Source of the DNA: Sphingomonas colocasiae
GTDB lineage: Bacteria; Pseudomonadota; Alphaproteobacteria; Sphingomonadales; Sphingomonadaceae
Assembly (NCBI RefSeq): GCF_019880585.1
Contig: NZ_JAINVV010000004.1
Span: 1,054,001-1,118,000 of the forward strand
DNA: 64,000 bases
Reading direction: 5' to 3'
Shown piece after piece: positions 1-6,524 of the stretch. How positions within the stretch are numbered: the first letter of the stretch is position 1; each line of letters opens with the position of its first letter. The translations under genes were made by a program, and so were the position numbers. Under the pieces are notes generated by a model that made no database searches, had not been told where the DNA came from, and was given only the letters and a program-made list of their open reading frames with translations.

Positions 1-1
1 C

Positions 2-1306
2 CTTGTCGTCGGACTGGCGATCCTGCTTCTGACTCTTTTGCTCTGGTGGCGCTCTCAACGCACCCAGTTCGCGGAAATGCGCGTGGCTCGCGATGAAGCC
101 CAGGCTGCGTCCGCCGCGTTGCGGGAACAGATGGCGGCGCGCGAAAATGCCGAAAACGCGCTTCGGCAGATTCAGAAGATGGAATCGATCGGACAGCTCA
201 CCGGCGGGATCGCGCATGATTTCAACAATATGCTCGCCATCGTACTCGGCAGCCTCGATCTTGCTCAGCGTCGGCTGGCGAACGATCCTGCGCGCGCGCT
301 CACATCGATCGGCCATGCGCGCGAGGGCGCCGAGCGCGCGGCCACGCTGACCGCGCGATTGCTCGCCTTTTCAAGACAACAGCCGCTCGCGCCCGAGCCG
401 GTCGATGCGAACAAGCTGGTCGCATCCATGTCCGAACTGCTCAGGCGGACGCTGGGCGAACAGGTGATGGTGGAAACCGTGTTGGCTGGCGGCCTGTGGC
501 GGACCCATGCCGATATCGGTCAACTCGAAAACGCGATCGTCAATCTCGCGGTGAACGCGCGCGATGCCATGCCCGGCGGCGGCAAGCTCACGATCGAGAC
601 CGCCAATGCGCATCTCGACGATGCCTATGCAGCGGCCCGGGCCGAAATCCGGGCCGGCCAATATGTGCTGATCTGCATTACCGATACGGGCGGCGGCATG
701 AGTGCGGAGGTGATGGAGCGGGCCTTCGATCCCTTTTTCACGACCAAACCCATCGGCAAGGGAACGGGGCTTGGGCTCAGCCAGGTTTTCGGTTTCGTCA
801 AACAGTCGGGCGGACATGTCGCGATCTATTCGGAGCCGGGTGAGGGCACCACGATCAAGCTCTATCTTCCGCGCTTCTTCGGTGCGGCGGAACCGGCGCA
901 TCCGCCGGCCACCGAAACCGAGATGCCGATGGGCAGCGTCGAAGAAGTGATCCTGGTGGTCGAGGATGAGCAGCGCGTCCGCCATTTCTCGGTCGATGCC
1001 CTGCGTGAGCTGGGCTATACGGCGATTTCGGCCGGCGGCGCGGCCGAGGCATTGGCGCTGCTGGACGAGCAGCCCAGGGTCGCTCTGCTTTTCACCGATG
1101 TGGTGATGCCCGAAATGGACGGCCGTCGTCTTGCGGAGGCGGCATTGGTCAAATGCCCGGATCTCCGCATCCTTTACACGACCGGCTATACGCGGAATGC
1201 GGTGGTTCATAACGGCCGGCTCGATGCGGGCGTCAATTTTCTCGCCAAGCCTTATTCGATCGCGCAACTCGCCAGGAAGGTCCGCGGCGTCCTCGACGAA
1301 GCCTGA
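2..1306 (+). CDS. Hybrid sensor histidine kinase with receiver domain (5'-truncated)
   Basis: The reading frame is open to the left edge, so the gene starts upstream of the window; 434 codons are visible. It begins in the end of a hydrophobic helix (LVVGLAILLLTLLLWW), then a short coiled coil. The phosphoacceptor box GGIAHDFNNML follows, with its His at about codon 72. The ATPase domain has an N box (NLAVNARDAMP), a G1 box (DTGGGM) and a G2 box (GTGLGLSQVFGF). A C-terminal receiver domain carries the acceptor Asp in LLFTDVVMPEMDG. This order is typical of membrane-bound hybrid kinases. The input domain lies outside the window, so the signal is unknown. A TTG at 38 is internal and not the start. 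Confidence 0.9.
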   Translation, partial: LVVGLAILLLTLLLWWRSQRTQFAEMRVARDEAQAASAALREQMAARENAENALRQIQKMESIGQLTGGIAHDFNNMLAIVLGSLDLAQRRLANDPARALTSIGHAREGAERAATLTARLLAFSRQQPLAPEPVDANKLVASMSELLRRTLGEQVMVETVLAGGLWRTHADIGQLENAIVNLAVNARDAMPGGGKLTIETANAHLDDAYAAARAEIRAGQYVLICITDTGGGMSAEVMERAFDPFFTTKPIGKGTGLGLSQVFGFVKQSGGHVAIYSEPGEGTTIKLYLPRFFGAAEPAHPPATETEMPMGSVEEVILVVEDEQRVRHFSVDALRELGYTAISAGGAAEALALLDEQPRVALLFTDVVMPEMDGRRLAEAALVKCPDLRILYTTGYTRNAVVHNGRLDAGVNFLAKPYSIAQLARKVRGVLDEA

Positions 1307-1375
1307 TCGGGAGTCCTGTTTACAGTTGGGCGCGAATGCGTCACGTTCCGTCCCGGCAACAGGGAGGCGGTTTCC

Positions 1376-1978
1376 ATGAGCATTGTCGATCGTGCGAAAA
1401 ATATTCTTCTGACCCCCAAGACCGAATGGCCGGTGATTGCAGCGGAGCCTGCGTCGACGGGCAGTTTGATGACCTATGCGGCGATATTGTCGGTGATTCC
1501 GATGATCGGCTCGATCCTGTCCGGCGTGCTTTTCACGAGCGCGCTCGGCTTCGGCTTCGGAATCAATTTCGTGATCGTGTCCGCGCTCGTCAGCTTCGCG
1601 ATCAGCCTGGGCGTGGTTTTCCTGATGGGAATCATCTCAGGCGCGCTCGCGCCGAGCTTTGACGGCAAGAACACCGCGCAGGCGGGTCTGAAGCTGATCG
1701 TCTATGCTTCGACCCCGGTATGGGTGGCCGGCATTCTCAACATCGTGCCGGGGCTCAACATCATCGCGATGCTGGCCGGCCTGGCTTATGGCATCTACCT
1801 CATCTATCTCGGCTCGACGCCTTTGATGGCGGTTCCGGAAGCGAAGACCGGCGGCTACACGGCGGTGGTGGTCGTGATCTGGATCGTGCTGAGCTTCGTG
1901 ATCAACATGATCCTGGGCGCGGCGATTATCGCCGCGATTGTCGGCAGCGCGGCCGTGGGCGCCGCGGCGATCGGTTGA
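1376..1978 (+). CDS. Yip1 family multi-pass membrane protein
   Basis: A 200-aa protein preceded by a good ribosome binding site (GGGAGGCGG). A short N-terminal stretch (AKNILLTPKTEWPVIA) precedes about five hydrophobic helices. That N-terminal pattern and overall layout match bacterial Yip1-domain (DUF1282-like) membrane proteins, whose biochemical role is not established. The C-terminus is an Ala/Gly/Ile-rich final helix. It follows the sensor kinase by 69 bases on the same strand and is followed by a strong hairpin at 1985-2020, so it probably ends a transcript. Nothing in the sequence points to a substrate. Confidence 0.8.
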   Translation: MSIVDRAKNILLTPKTEWPVIAAEPASTGSLMTYAAILSVIPMIGSILSGVLFTSALGFGFGINFVIVSALVSFAISLGVVFLMGIISGALAPSFDGKNTAQAGLKLIVYASTPVWVAGILNIVPGLNIIAMLAGLAYGIYLIYLGSTPLMAVPEAKTGGYTAVVVVIWIVLSFVINMILGAAIIAAIVGSAAVGAAAIG

Positions 1979-1984
1979 ACTTTG

Positions 1985-2020
1985 ATGGGCGCGCGCCGGG
2001 AAATTCCGGTGCGCGCCCAT
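1985..2020 (+). terminator. Hairpin after Yip1-family gene
   Basis: 15-bp arms (1985-1999 and 2006-2020) with one G-T wobble and a 6-base loop, starting 6 bases after the stop codon. There is no T tract, so it is only a probable terminator or mRNA-stabilising stem. Confidence 0.55.
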
Positions 2021-2054
2021 TGCGCCTGCGGGCCGCTTCGCTACATCGGGAGCA

Positions 2055-2582
2055 ATGACCCGATCTTCCCGATCCTATGACTGGGGCTTTCCCCGCTGGC
2101 GCGGCTATGGATCGTCGCGCGAGACGACGAAGGTAAGGCTGTGCGACCGGGAGGGTTGCGACCGCCCCGGTGATCGGCCGGCCCCCAAATCACCGAACAG
2201 CAATGAGCGCTGGTATTTCTGCGAGGAACATGCCGGCGAATATAATCGGAACTGGAATTATTTCGAAGGTCTGACGGCTGAGGAAGCCGCCGCGCGCGAG
2301 GCGCGCGAGCGACGCGAAGCGTCCGGATTCGAGCAGGCTCGCCATTATGGCTGGGGCGGCCCTGGTGATGGCTCACGATCGCGGGACGAACTCAATGCGC
2401 TGAAAGCGCTCGAGCTTGAGGATGATGCCGATTTCGAGGCGATCAAGAAGGCGTGGCGCCGGCTGGCCAAGGAAAATCATCCCGATGTGAAGCCCGGCGA
2501 CGCGGCGGCCGCGGTACGTTTCCAGTCGATCCAGGCGGCGTTCGAGATCTTGCGCCAGGCCGAGGAGCGGCGCCCGCGCTGA
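2055..2582 (+). CDS. J-domain co-chaperone-like protein
   Basis: A 175-aa protein with a C-terminal J domain: LKALELEDDADFEAIKKAWR, then the diagnostic HPD tripeptide (NHPDVKPGD, about residues 141-150) and the helix QSIQAAFEILRQAEE. J domains stimulate the ATPase of a DnaK-type Hsp70. The N-terminal 90 residues hold a Cys pair (CDREGC) and a later CEEH motif, possibly a small metal site. DnaJ's glycine-rich and zinc-finger regions are absent, so this is a specialised J protein and not DnaJ. Its stop overlaps the next start by one base (TGATG), which suggests translational coupling to the ferredoxin-like gene. Confidence 0.85.
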   Translation: MTRSSRSYDWGFPRWRGYGSSRETTKVRLCDREGCDRPGDRPAPKSPNSNERWYFCEEHAGEYNRNWNYFEGLTAEEAAAREARERREASGFEQARHYGWGGPGDGSRSRDELNALKALELEDDADFEAIKKAWRRLAKENHPDVKPGDAAAAVRFQSIQAAFEILRQAEERRPR

Positions 2583-2905
2583 TGCGCCTGGTCCGTTCCA
2601 ACTGGCGGACGGCACTGCTGATCTGCCGCAAATGCTCGAAGCGCCAGCATGGCGGCTTCGGCCCCAGGGGCAAGACGCCGCTCGCGAAGGTGCTCAAGAA
2701 GGAACTGGGCGGCAAGAAGGGGCGCAAGGCGCCGGTCGGTATCGTGGAAGTGAAATGTCTCGGCGTCTGTCCGCGCCATGCGGTGACGATGGTCGATGCC
2801 CATCGTCCGCGCGACTGGCTGTTGGTGAAGCCGGGGGCTCCCTTGGACGAGATCATCGAAGCGGTGGGGTTGGGGGAGGGGGACCCGATGGTGCCCGAGG
2901 CTTGA
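2582..2905 (+). CDS. (2Fe-2S) ferredoxin-like domain protein
   Basis: A 107-aa protein starting at the ATG that overlaps the J-domain stop; the longer in-frame start at 2453 would overlap that gene heavily. It has Cys pairs CRKC near residue 19 and CLGVC near residue 60, followed by the hydrophobic pattern HAVTMVDAHRPRDWLLVKP. That spacing matches the thioredoxin-fold 2Fe-2S ferredoxin-like family, related to the NuoE cluster domain. The electron partner is unknown. Neighbouring sufE, which acts in Fe-S assembly, is convergent and may be coincidental. Confidence 0.75.
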   Translation: MRLVRSNWRTALLICRKCSKRQHGGFGPRGKTPLAKVLKKELGGKKGRKAPVGIVEVKCLGVCPRHAVTMVDAHRPRDWLLVKPGAPLDEIIEAVGLGEGDPMVPEA

Positions 2906-2938
2906 TCCGTCGCTTCCGGCTGGCGCTGGAGCGATGGG

Positions 2939-3361
2939 TTATCGCGCGGTGTTTGCGTAACGCCCGGCGGTTTCCCGGATCAGCGCGATCATGTTGGGAA
3001 TCCCCTGCGTCCGGTTCGAACTGAGCTGGTTTCGAAGATCGAATGGCGCGAGCGCGCCTTCTATGTCGAGCGCGAGTATCTCCGCCCCTGTCCGGTTCTG
3101 GACGATCCTGAGAATGAGCGCGATGATGCCCTTGGTGATCGCGGCGTTGCTGTCGGCCAGGAAATGGAGCCGGCTATCATCCGTCACCGTAGGGTAAACC
3201 CAGACGGCTGCGGAGCAGCCGCGGACCAATGTGGCGTCGGTCTTGAGAGCGTCGGGCATCGGGTCGAGCGCGCGACCCAGATCGATCAAGAGGCGATAGC
3301 GGTCGTCGCCATCGAGGAATTCATATTCTTCGCGAATATCGTCGAGCGTTGGATCGGCCAT
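2939..3361 (-). CDS. sufE: SufE family cysteine desulfuration protein
   Basis: A 140-aa protein. SufE accepts persulfide sulfur from the desulfurase SufS and passes it to the Suf scaffold for Fe-S cluster assembly in the cytoplasm. The acceptor cysteine is Cys49 in TLVRGCSAAVWV, the conserved SufE context. LHFLADSNAAITKGIIALIL and DLRNQLSSNRTQGIPNMI are also family hallmarks. No other suf gene is present in the window, so it sits apart from the main suf operon. Start is ATG at 3361. Confidence 0.93.
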   Translation of the reverse strand: MADPTLDDIREEYEFLDGDDRYRLLIDLGRALDPMPDALKTDATLVRGCSAAVWVYPTVTDDSRLHFLADSNAAITKGIIALILRIVQNRTGAEILALDIEGALAPFDLRNQLSSNRTQGIPNMIALIRETAGRYANTAR

Positions 3362-3402
3362 GTGCCGCGCTTAGCGGCAGCGGGCGGGGGCGGCAACGCT
3401 CG

Positions 3403-3546
3403 TCAGGCGGCGGGCGGAAATGGAGCCGGCCTGGGCGGTTCGGTGGTGACGGAGCGGCGAGGCCGTGGCGCATGCGCCGGCAGGGCTTCTGCCTGCTCCA
3501 TCATCCGTCCGAACAGGCTTGCCGTGGATCTGCGCCGGCCGGTCAC
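3403..3546 (-). CDS. Possible 47-aa protein translationally coupled at the end of the psp operon
   Basis: A GTG start at 3546 overlaps the upstream stop codon in a GTGA arrangement, the type of overlap seen in coupled genes. The product would be a Pro/Arg/Ala-rich peptide with no helix or domain I recognise. Codon use is mixed, with AGA, AGG, CCA and GCA present, so this may be chance. Listed because of the exact overlap only. Confidence 0.25.
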   Translation of the reverse strand: MTGRRRSTASLFGRMMEQAEALPAHAPRPRRSVTTEPPRPAPFPPAA

Positions 3547-3782
3547 AGGTCCACGCCCGCCGCGATCGCTTCGAGCTTGCGGATGCGTTCCTTGAGATCG
3601 GCGATCTCGATACGCGATCCCGCCGAACTGGGTGCGATCTCGCTGCTGCGTGCGTGTTGCTGAAGCTCGGCGCGCTTCAGCTCCAGCCACCCCCGCCAGC
3701 CGCGTAGCGCGCCGACGGTCAGGATGCCGATCCCCGACAGGGCGGAGAGGGCGATGATGACGATGGAATAAGGGTCGGTCAT
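3543..3782 (-). CDS. Small PspB-like membrane protein, distal psp operon
   Basis: A 79-aa protein: one N-terminal transmembrane helix (YSIVIIALSALSGIGILTVG), a basic/aromatic linker (RGWRGWLELKRAELQQ), then a short coiled coil ending IADLKERIRKLEAIAAG. The tail repeats the LKERI..LE pattern of the other small proteins in this operon and of PspB. The order of genes suggests an accessory inner-membrane factor of the envelope stress response. It is the most diverged member, lacking the final L..EI..LR segment. Function is inferred from context only. Confidence 0.6.
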   Translation of the reverse strand: MTDPYSIVIIALSALSGIGILTVGALRGWRGWLELKRAELQQHARSSEIAPSSAGSRIEIADLKERIRKLEAIAAGVDL

Positions 3783-3815
3783 TTGTCTTCCCCATCTCTT
3801 CGATCGATCGGGTGG

Positions 3816-4070
3816 TCAGACCCGATCGCGATCCCTGAGCTTTTCGATCTCGCGATCGAGGCTGCTCGTACTGTCGGTCGCCAGGCGCTCCAGCACCGCG
3901 ATCCGTTCCTTCAACTGCTTCACTTCATCGCGCAGGCGGTCGGAATCCGCATCGCGAGCCGGCATGCCATTGCCATGCTCATGCTTGCCGCCGCTGCGAT
4001 ACTTGGCGCGGAAAACGCTGGCGATCATCACGATCGCCACGATCAGCACCACCATTTCGAACGGGTTCAT
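3816..4070 (-). CDS. PspB-like membrane/coiled-coil protein
   Basis: An 84-aa protein with an N-terminal membrane helix (EMVVLIVAIVMIASVF), a hydrophilic linker with HEHG, and a C-terminal coiled coil containing LKERIAVLERLATDSTSS and DREIEKLRDR. The ERLATD....L..EI..LR signature is shared with the 4093-4428 and 4452-4742 proteins and with the PspC tail, and resembles the ERIV segment of PspB. By family analogy PspB and PspC bind PspA at the inner membrane. This copy is presumably a PspB paralogue; no direct evidence of partner. Confidence 0.65.
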   Translation of the reverse strand: MNPFEMVVLIVAIVMIASVFRAKYRSGGKHEHGNGMPARDADSDRLRDEVKQLKERIAVLERLATDSTSSLDREIEKLRDRDRV

Positions 4071-4092
4071 TTCTCGTTCCTCCGAACTATTC

Positions 4093-4428
4093 TCAGTTGG
4101 TCTTGCCGCGAAGCTGCTCGATCTCGCGGGTCAGCGAGTGGGCCTCGTCGGTCACGATGCGCTCGACATTGGCGAGGCGATCCTTGATCGATCCGATCTC
4201 GGCGCGAAGCTGCGCATTTTCCTGCGTCAGCAGCTTCACCCGCTCAACCGCCTCGTCGTTCTTGCGCGGATAGACCGCCTGGCCCCATGCGCCGTCGAGC
4301 GGATAGCCGTGGCGGATGCGCATCCAGGTGGTGATCACCCATCCCGCGACCGCCGCGACGACGATGATGCCCAGCACCGGCCCCAGGGACTGAATGATGC
4401 CCTGCGCCACTGTCAGCTTGTCTTCCAT
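4093..4428 (-). CDS. PspB-like protein with RHGYPL motif (copy 1)
   Basis: A 111-aa protein: transmembrane helix (VLGIIVVAAVAGWVITTWM), then the motif RIRHGYPLDGAWG, then a coiled coil (VKLLTQENAQLRAEIGSIKD) and the C-terminal signature VERIVTDEAHSLTREIEQLR. It is clearly homologous to the next gene (RARHGYPLEGEWG), so the two are a tandem duplication. The RHGYPL..G.WG segment directly after the membrane helix is not part of classical PspB and is a good marker for this subfamily. Likely an envelope-stress membrane component; role unproven. Confidence 0.7.
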   Translation of the reverse strand: MEDKLTVAQGIIQSLGPVLGIIVVAAVAGWVITTWMRIRHGYPLDGAWGQAVYPRKNDEAVERVKLLTQENAQLRAEIGSIKDRLANVERIVTDEAHSLTREIEQLRGKTN

Positions 4429-4451
4429 GATTTCCCCTTTCCCAGTCGGGT

Positions 4452-4742
4452 TCAGCGCAGTGCGTCGATTTCGTCGGACAGGCGGCCGGTGCGGTCGGTG
4501 GCGATCCGTTCGAGCACCGCGATCCGCTCCTCCAGCCTGCCGATCTGATCCTTCAACTGGCCATTTTCGTTTGAAAGCAGTTCGATTTTTCGATCGGCGC
4601 CCGGATTGCTTCGATCAACGGTGCCGCCCCATTCGCCTTCCAGAGGATAGCCGTGACGCGCCCGGATCCAGCTTGTGAATACCCAACCCAGGGTGCTGAT
4701 CGCGATGATGGCGACGATGAAACCCGGTCCAGCCCAGCTCAT
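4452..4742 (-). CDS. PspB-like protein with RHGYPL motif (copy 2)
   Basis: A 96-aa paralogue of the 4093-4428 protein: transmembrane helix (FIVAIIAISTLGWVFTSWI), motif RARHGYPLEGEWG, coiled coil with LLSNENGQLKDQIGRLEERI, and the tail VLERIATDRTGRLSDEIDAL. It lies 27 bases downstream of pspC on the same strand. Spacing and shared direction place it in the psp operon. The two RHGYPL copies differ enough to suggest an old duplication. Confidence 0.7.
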   Translation of the reverse strand: MSWAGPGFIVAIIAISTLGWVFTSWIRARHGYPLEGEWGGTVDRSNPGADRKIELLSNENGQLKDQIGRLEERIAVLERIATDRTGRLSDEIDALR

Positions 4743-4769
4743 CCTGTTTCTCCCCTATGCGTCGTTCAA

Positions 4770-5150
4770 TCAGCGCAGCCGCTCGATCTCGTCGGCGAGA
4801 GCGGTGTTGCGGCTGGTGTAATAGAGTTCGAGATCGGCCAGCCGGCGATCGATGTCGCGGAACTTGGAACGGACCTCGCGAGTGCTTCGCGCCGGTGAAC
4901 GGCGGACGCCCTGCCAGAATTTCTGATCCTCGGCATCGGCATAGAGGCCGGCGGGCTTGGGATTGGCGATCCAGGCCGCCACCCAATAGGCGATCAGCGT
5001 CCATGGAAAACCGCCCATCAGAGTGAGCAGCACGGCGCCGACGCGCACCCAGGTCGCGTCGATGCCCGTATAGTCGGCGATCCCGGCGCAGACGCCCAGC
5101 CATTTGCGGTTCTGCTTGTCGAGATAGAATTTGGTGCGGCTGGCGGACAT
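4770..5150 (-). CDS. pspC: PspC domain envelope stress protein
   Basis: A 126-aa protein with the PspC signature at the N-terminus (FYLDKQNRKWLGVCAGIADY, then WVRVGAVLLTLMGGFPWTL). In Enterobacteria PspC with PspB senses inner-membrane disturbance and relieves PspA inhibition of PspF. The C-terminal cytoplasmic tail carries RLADLELYYTSRNTALADEI followed by ERLR, the same pattern found at the end of the PspB-like neighbours. A shared tail in PspC and the small proteins suggests a common docking coiled coil. Start is ATG at 5150. Confidence 0.88.
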   Translation of the reverse strand: MSASRTKFYLDKQNRKWLGVCAGIADYTGIDATWVRVGAVLLTLMGGFPWTLIAYWVAAWIANPKPAGLYADAEDQKFWQGVRRSPARSTREVRSKFRDIDRRLADLELYYTSRNTALADEIERLR

Positions 5151-5183
5151 GATGATGTTCCTCCCTGTCGAAACGGCGGCCGC

Positions 5184-5444
5184 TCAGCGGCGGTCTTGAA
5201 GGCGGTCGATCTGCGACGTGGTGTCGCCGAGACGCCAGTTGGGATTGTCGGCGGCGACGATGCGCTCGATGCTGTGGAGCCGGTCATCGAGCCGTCGCGC
5301 GGTCTCGTGGAGCTCGTCGAGCAGGTTTTCGTCCTCTCGGGTGATGTTGCCGGCCCGCTTCCACTGCGTGACATAGTGGAGGATGATCCAGGGCATTCCG
5401 ATGAAGATCGCGACGACCGCGAGGGCGGGGACGAGGTCCTCCAT
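5184..5444 (-). CDS. pspB: Envelope stress membrane protein PspB
   Basis: An 86-aa protein, close to the usual PspB length. An N-terminal transmembrane helix (LVPALAVVAIFIGMPWIILHYV) is followed by TQWKR and a coiled coil with ARRLDDRLHSIERIVAADNP and WR, a typical PspB ending, plus a short extra SQIDRLQ segment. It lies only 4 bases after pspA and before pspC, the canonical order. Acts with PspC at the inner membrane as a positive regulator of the response. Confidence 0.85.
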   Translation of the reverse strand: MEDLVPALAVVAIFIGMPWIILHYVTQWKRAGNITREDENLLDELHETARRLDDRLHSIERIVAADNPNWRLGDTTSQIDRLQDRR

Positions 5445-5448
5445 CGAC

Positions 5449-6120
5449 TCAGCCCTCCTGGCCGGTCGTCCGGGCCTTCAGCGCGGCAAGCTCGGCATCG
5501 ACCTTCTCGGACGAGCGCAGCTCGGCGATCTCCTCTTCCAGCGTCTTGCCGGGCGCGCCCAGTGACAGGGCATCGGCGCGACCTTCGGCCATGTCCACGC
5601 GGCGTTCGAGCAGTTCGAAGCGCGAAAAGGCGTCTTCCACTTTCTGGCCGGCATAGGCTTCGCGCACCCGGGCGCGGTTCTGCGCGCTTTCCAGCCGGGT
5701 GACGATCGAGTTCTGGCGAGCGCGCGCTTCGCGCAGTTTCGCCTGAAGCTTGGCGATATCCTCTTCCGAGGCGCGCAGCGCATCGTCGAGCACAGTGATC
5801 TCCGAGTGGAGCTGTTCGGCCATGTCGGCCGCCTTCTGGCGCTCCATCAGCGCGGCCTTGGCCAGATCCTCGCGATCCTTGGACATCGCCAGCTCGGCCT
5901 TTTCCATCCAGCTTTCCTGGAGCTTTTCCAGCTTCACGATGTGGCGGCGCATTTCTTTCTGATCCGCGATCGTCCGCGCGGCCGATGCACGAACCTCGAC
6001 CAGCGTCTCCTCCATTTCGAGGATGATCATGCGGATCATCTTCGCGGGATCTTCGGCCTTGTCGAGCAGGTCGGTGACATTGGCGGCGATGATGTCGCGG
6101 GTCCGAGAGAAAATGCCCAT
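5449..6120 (-). CDS. pspA: Phage shock protein A (PspA/IM30 family)
   Basis: A 223-aa, almost entirely helical protein beginning MGIFSRTRDIIAANVTDLLD, the PspA amphipathic N-terminus. DPAKMIRMIILEMEETLVEV is the conserved helix, and long heptad coiled coils run to the end. PspA inhibits PspF in the resting state and oligomerises on damaged inner membrane to limit proton leakage. The length matches E. coli PspA. A strong hairpin (6157-6189) lies between its start and the first operon gene. The divergent activator pspF is next door. Confidence 0.95.
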   Translation of the reverse strand: MGIFSRTRDIIAANVTDLLDKAEDPAKMIRMIILEMEETLVEVRASAARTIADQKEMRRHIVKLEKLQESWMEKAELAMSKDREDLAKAALMERQKAADMAEQLHSEITVLDDALRASEEDIAKLQAKLREARARQNSIVTRLESAQNRARVREAYAGQKVEDAFSRFELLERRVDMAEGRADALSLGAPGKTLEEEIAELRSSEKVDAELAALKARTTGQEG

Positions 6121-6156
6121 CTGGAAACTCCTAAACTAAAGTCTGGTCGAACAAGG

Positions 6157-6189
6157 GGCCGGGGCGGCGCAAGGGATACCGCCCCGGCC
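6157..6189 (-). terminator. Intraoperon hairpin before pspA (possible attenuator)
   Basis: Perfect 11-bp GC-only arms (6157-6167 and 6179-6189) with an 11-base loop, located between the stop of the 51-aa exported peptide gene and the start of pspA. Read on the minus strand it is followed by CCTTGTTC, not a true T tract. It could cause partial termination, pausing or RNA processing. Which of these is not visible from sequence. Confidence 0.55.
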
Positions 6190-6199
6190 GTGTTTGTCG

Positions 6200-6355
6200 T
6201 CAGGCCAGCGGCCGGACGACGGGGGCTTCGTGCGCGCCGGTTTCGGCGGCGCGTGCCGGGCCGACCGCGCTCAAGACGCAGGTGGCGCTGAACAGCACGG
6301 TGCAGACGATGGCGGTGAAGGTCTTGGCAACCCGGTTTTCGGTGATGCTGGTCAT
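6200..6355 (-). CDS. 51-aa exported peptide, first gene of the psp operon
   Basis: From ATG 6355 the product has a basic start, a hydrophobic stretch (TAIVCTVLFSATCVLSAVG) and an ARA-AE signal cleavage pattern, leaving about 15 residues (ETGAHEAPVVRPLA). An upstream in-frame ATG exists, but it would run through the sigma-54 promoter, so 6355 is chosen. The gene sits about 50 bases downstream of the predicted psp transcription start. Thus it is probably the first message translated in the response. The function of the released peptide, if any, is unknown; the uncleaved form could be a small membrane protein. Confidence 0.6.
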   Translation of the reverse strand: MTSITENRVAKTFTAIVCTVLFSATCVLSAVGPARAAETGAHEAPVVRPLA

Positions 6356-6414
6356 TGGAAAACTCCCTGAAACTTGGCCTGAGTGTGTGGCCTTGATGGC
6401 TTGCTCTCCAATAA

Positions 6415-6429
6415 GCATATGCCGTGCCA
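6415..6429 (-). promoter_or_regulatory. Sigma-54 promoter for the psp operon
   Basis: Minus-strand reading gives TGGCAC-N5-ATGC, with the -24 GG and -12 GC at the exact required spacing (consensus TGGCAC-N5-TTGC). It points at the 51-aa gene and pspA. The predicted start of transcription is near 6403. Presence of the enhancer-binding protein gene pspF on the other side supports it. Confidence 0.85.
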
Positions 6430-6511
6430 GTTTTGGAAAATGGCGGAAAAGCGCCAGATTTTTGCTTTGATTGGCCTTGTGTGCCAGATTTTTATTGCCA
6501 AAATTTGGCAA
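6426..6511. promoter_or_regulatory. Probable PspF binding region
   Basis: Upstream of the sigma-54 element are three like-oriented copies of a GCCAG-A/T-TTTT word (starting near 6426, 6453 and 6483, about 27-30 bases apart). There is also a near-perfect palindrome TTGCCAAA-A-TTTGGCAA at 6495-6511, which lies 13 bases before the pspF start. Helical-turn spacing and position fit upstream activating sites that also autorepress pspF, as in E. coli. Assignment of which repeat binds PspF is inference. Confidence 0.5.
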
Positions 6512-6524
6512 ATTTCGCTAACTC

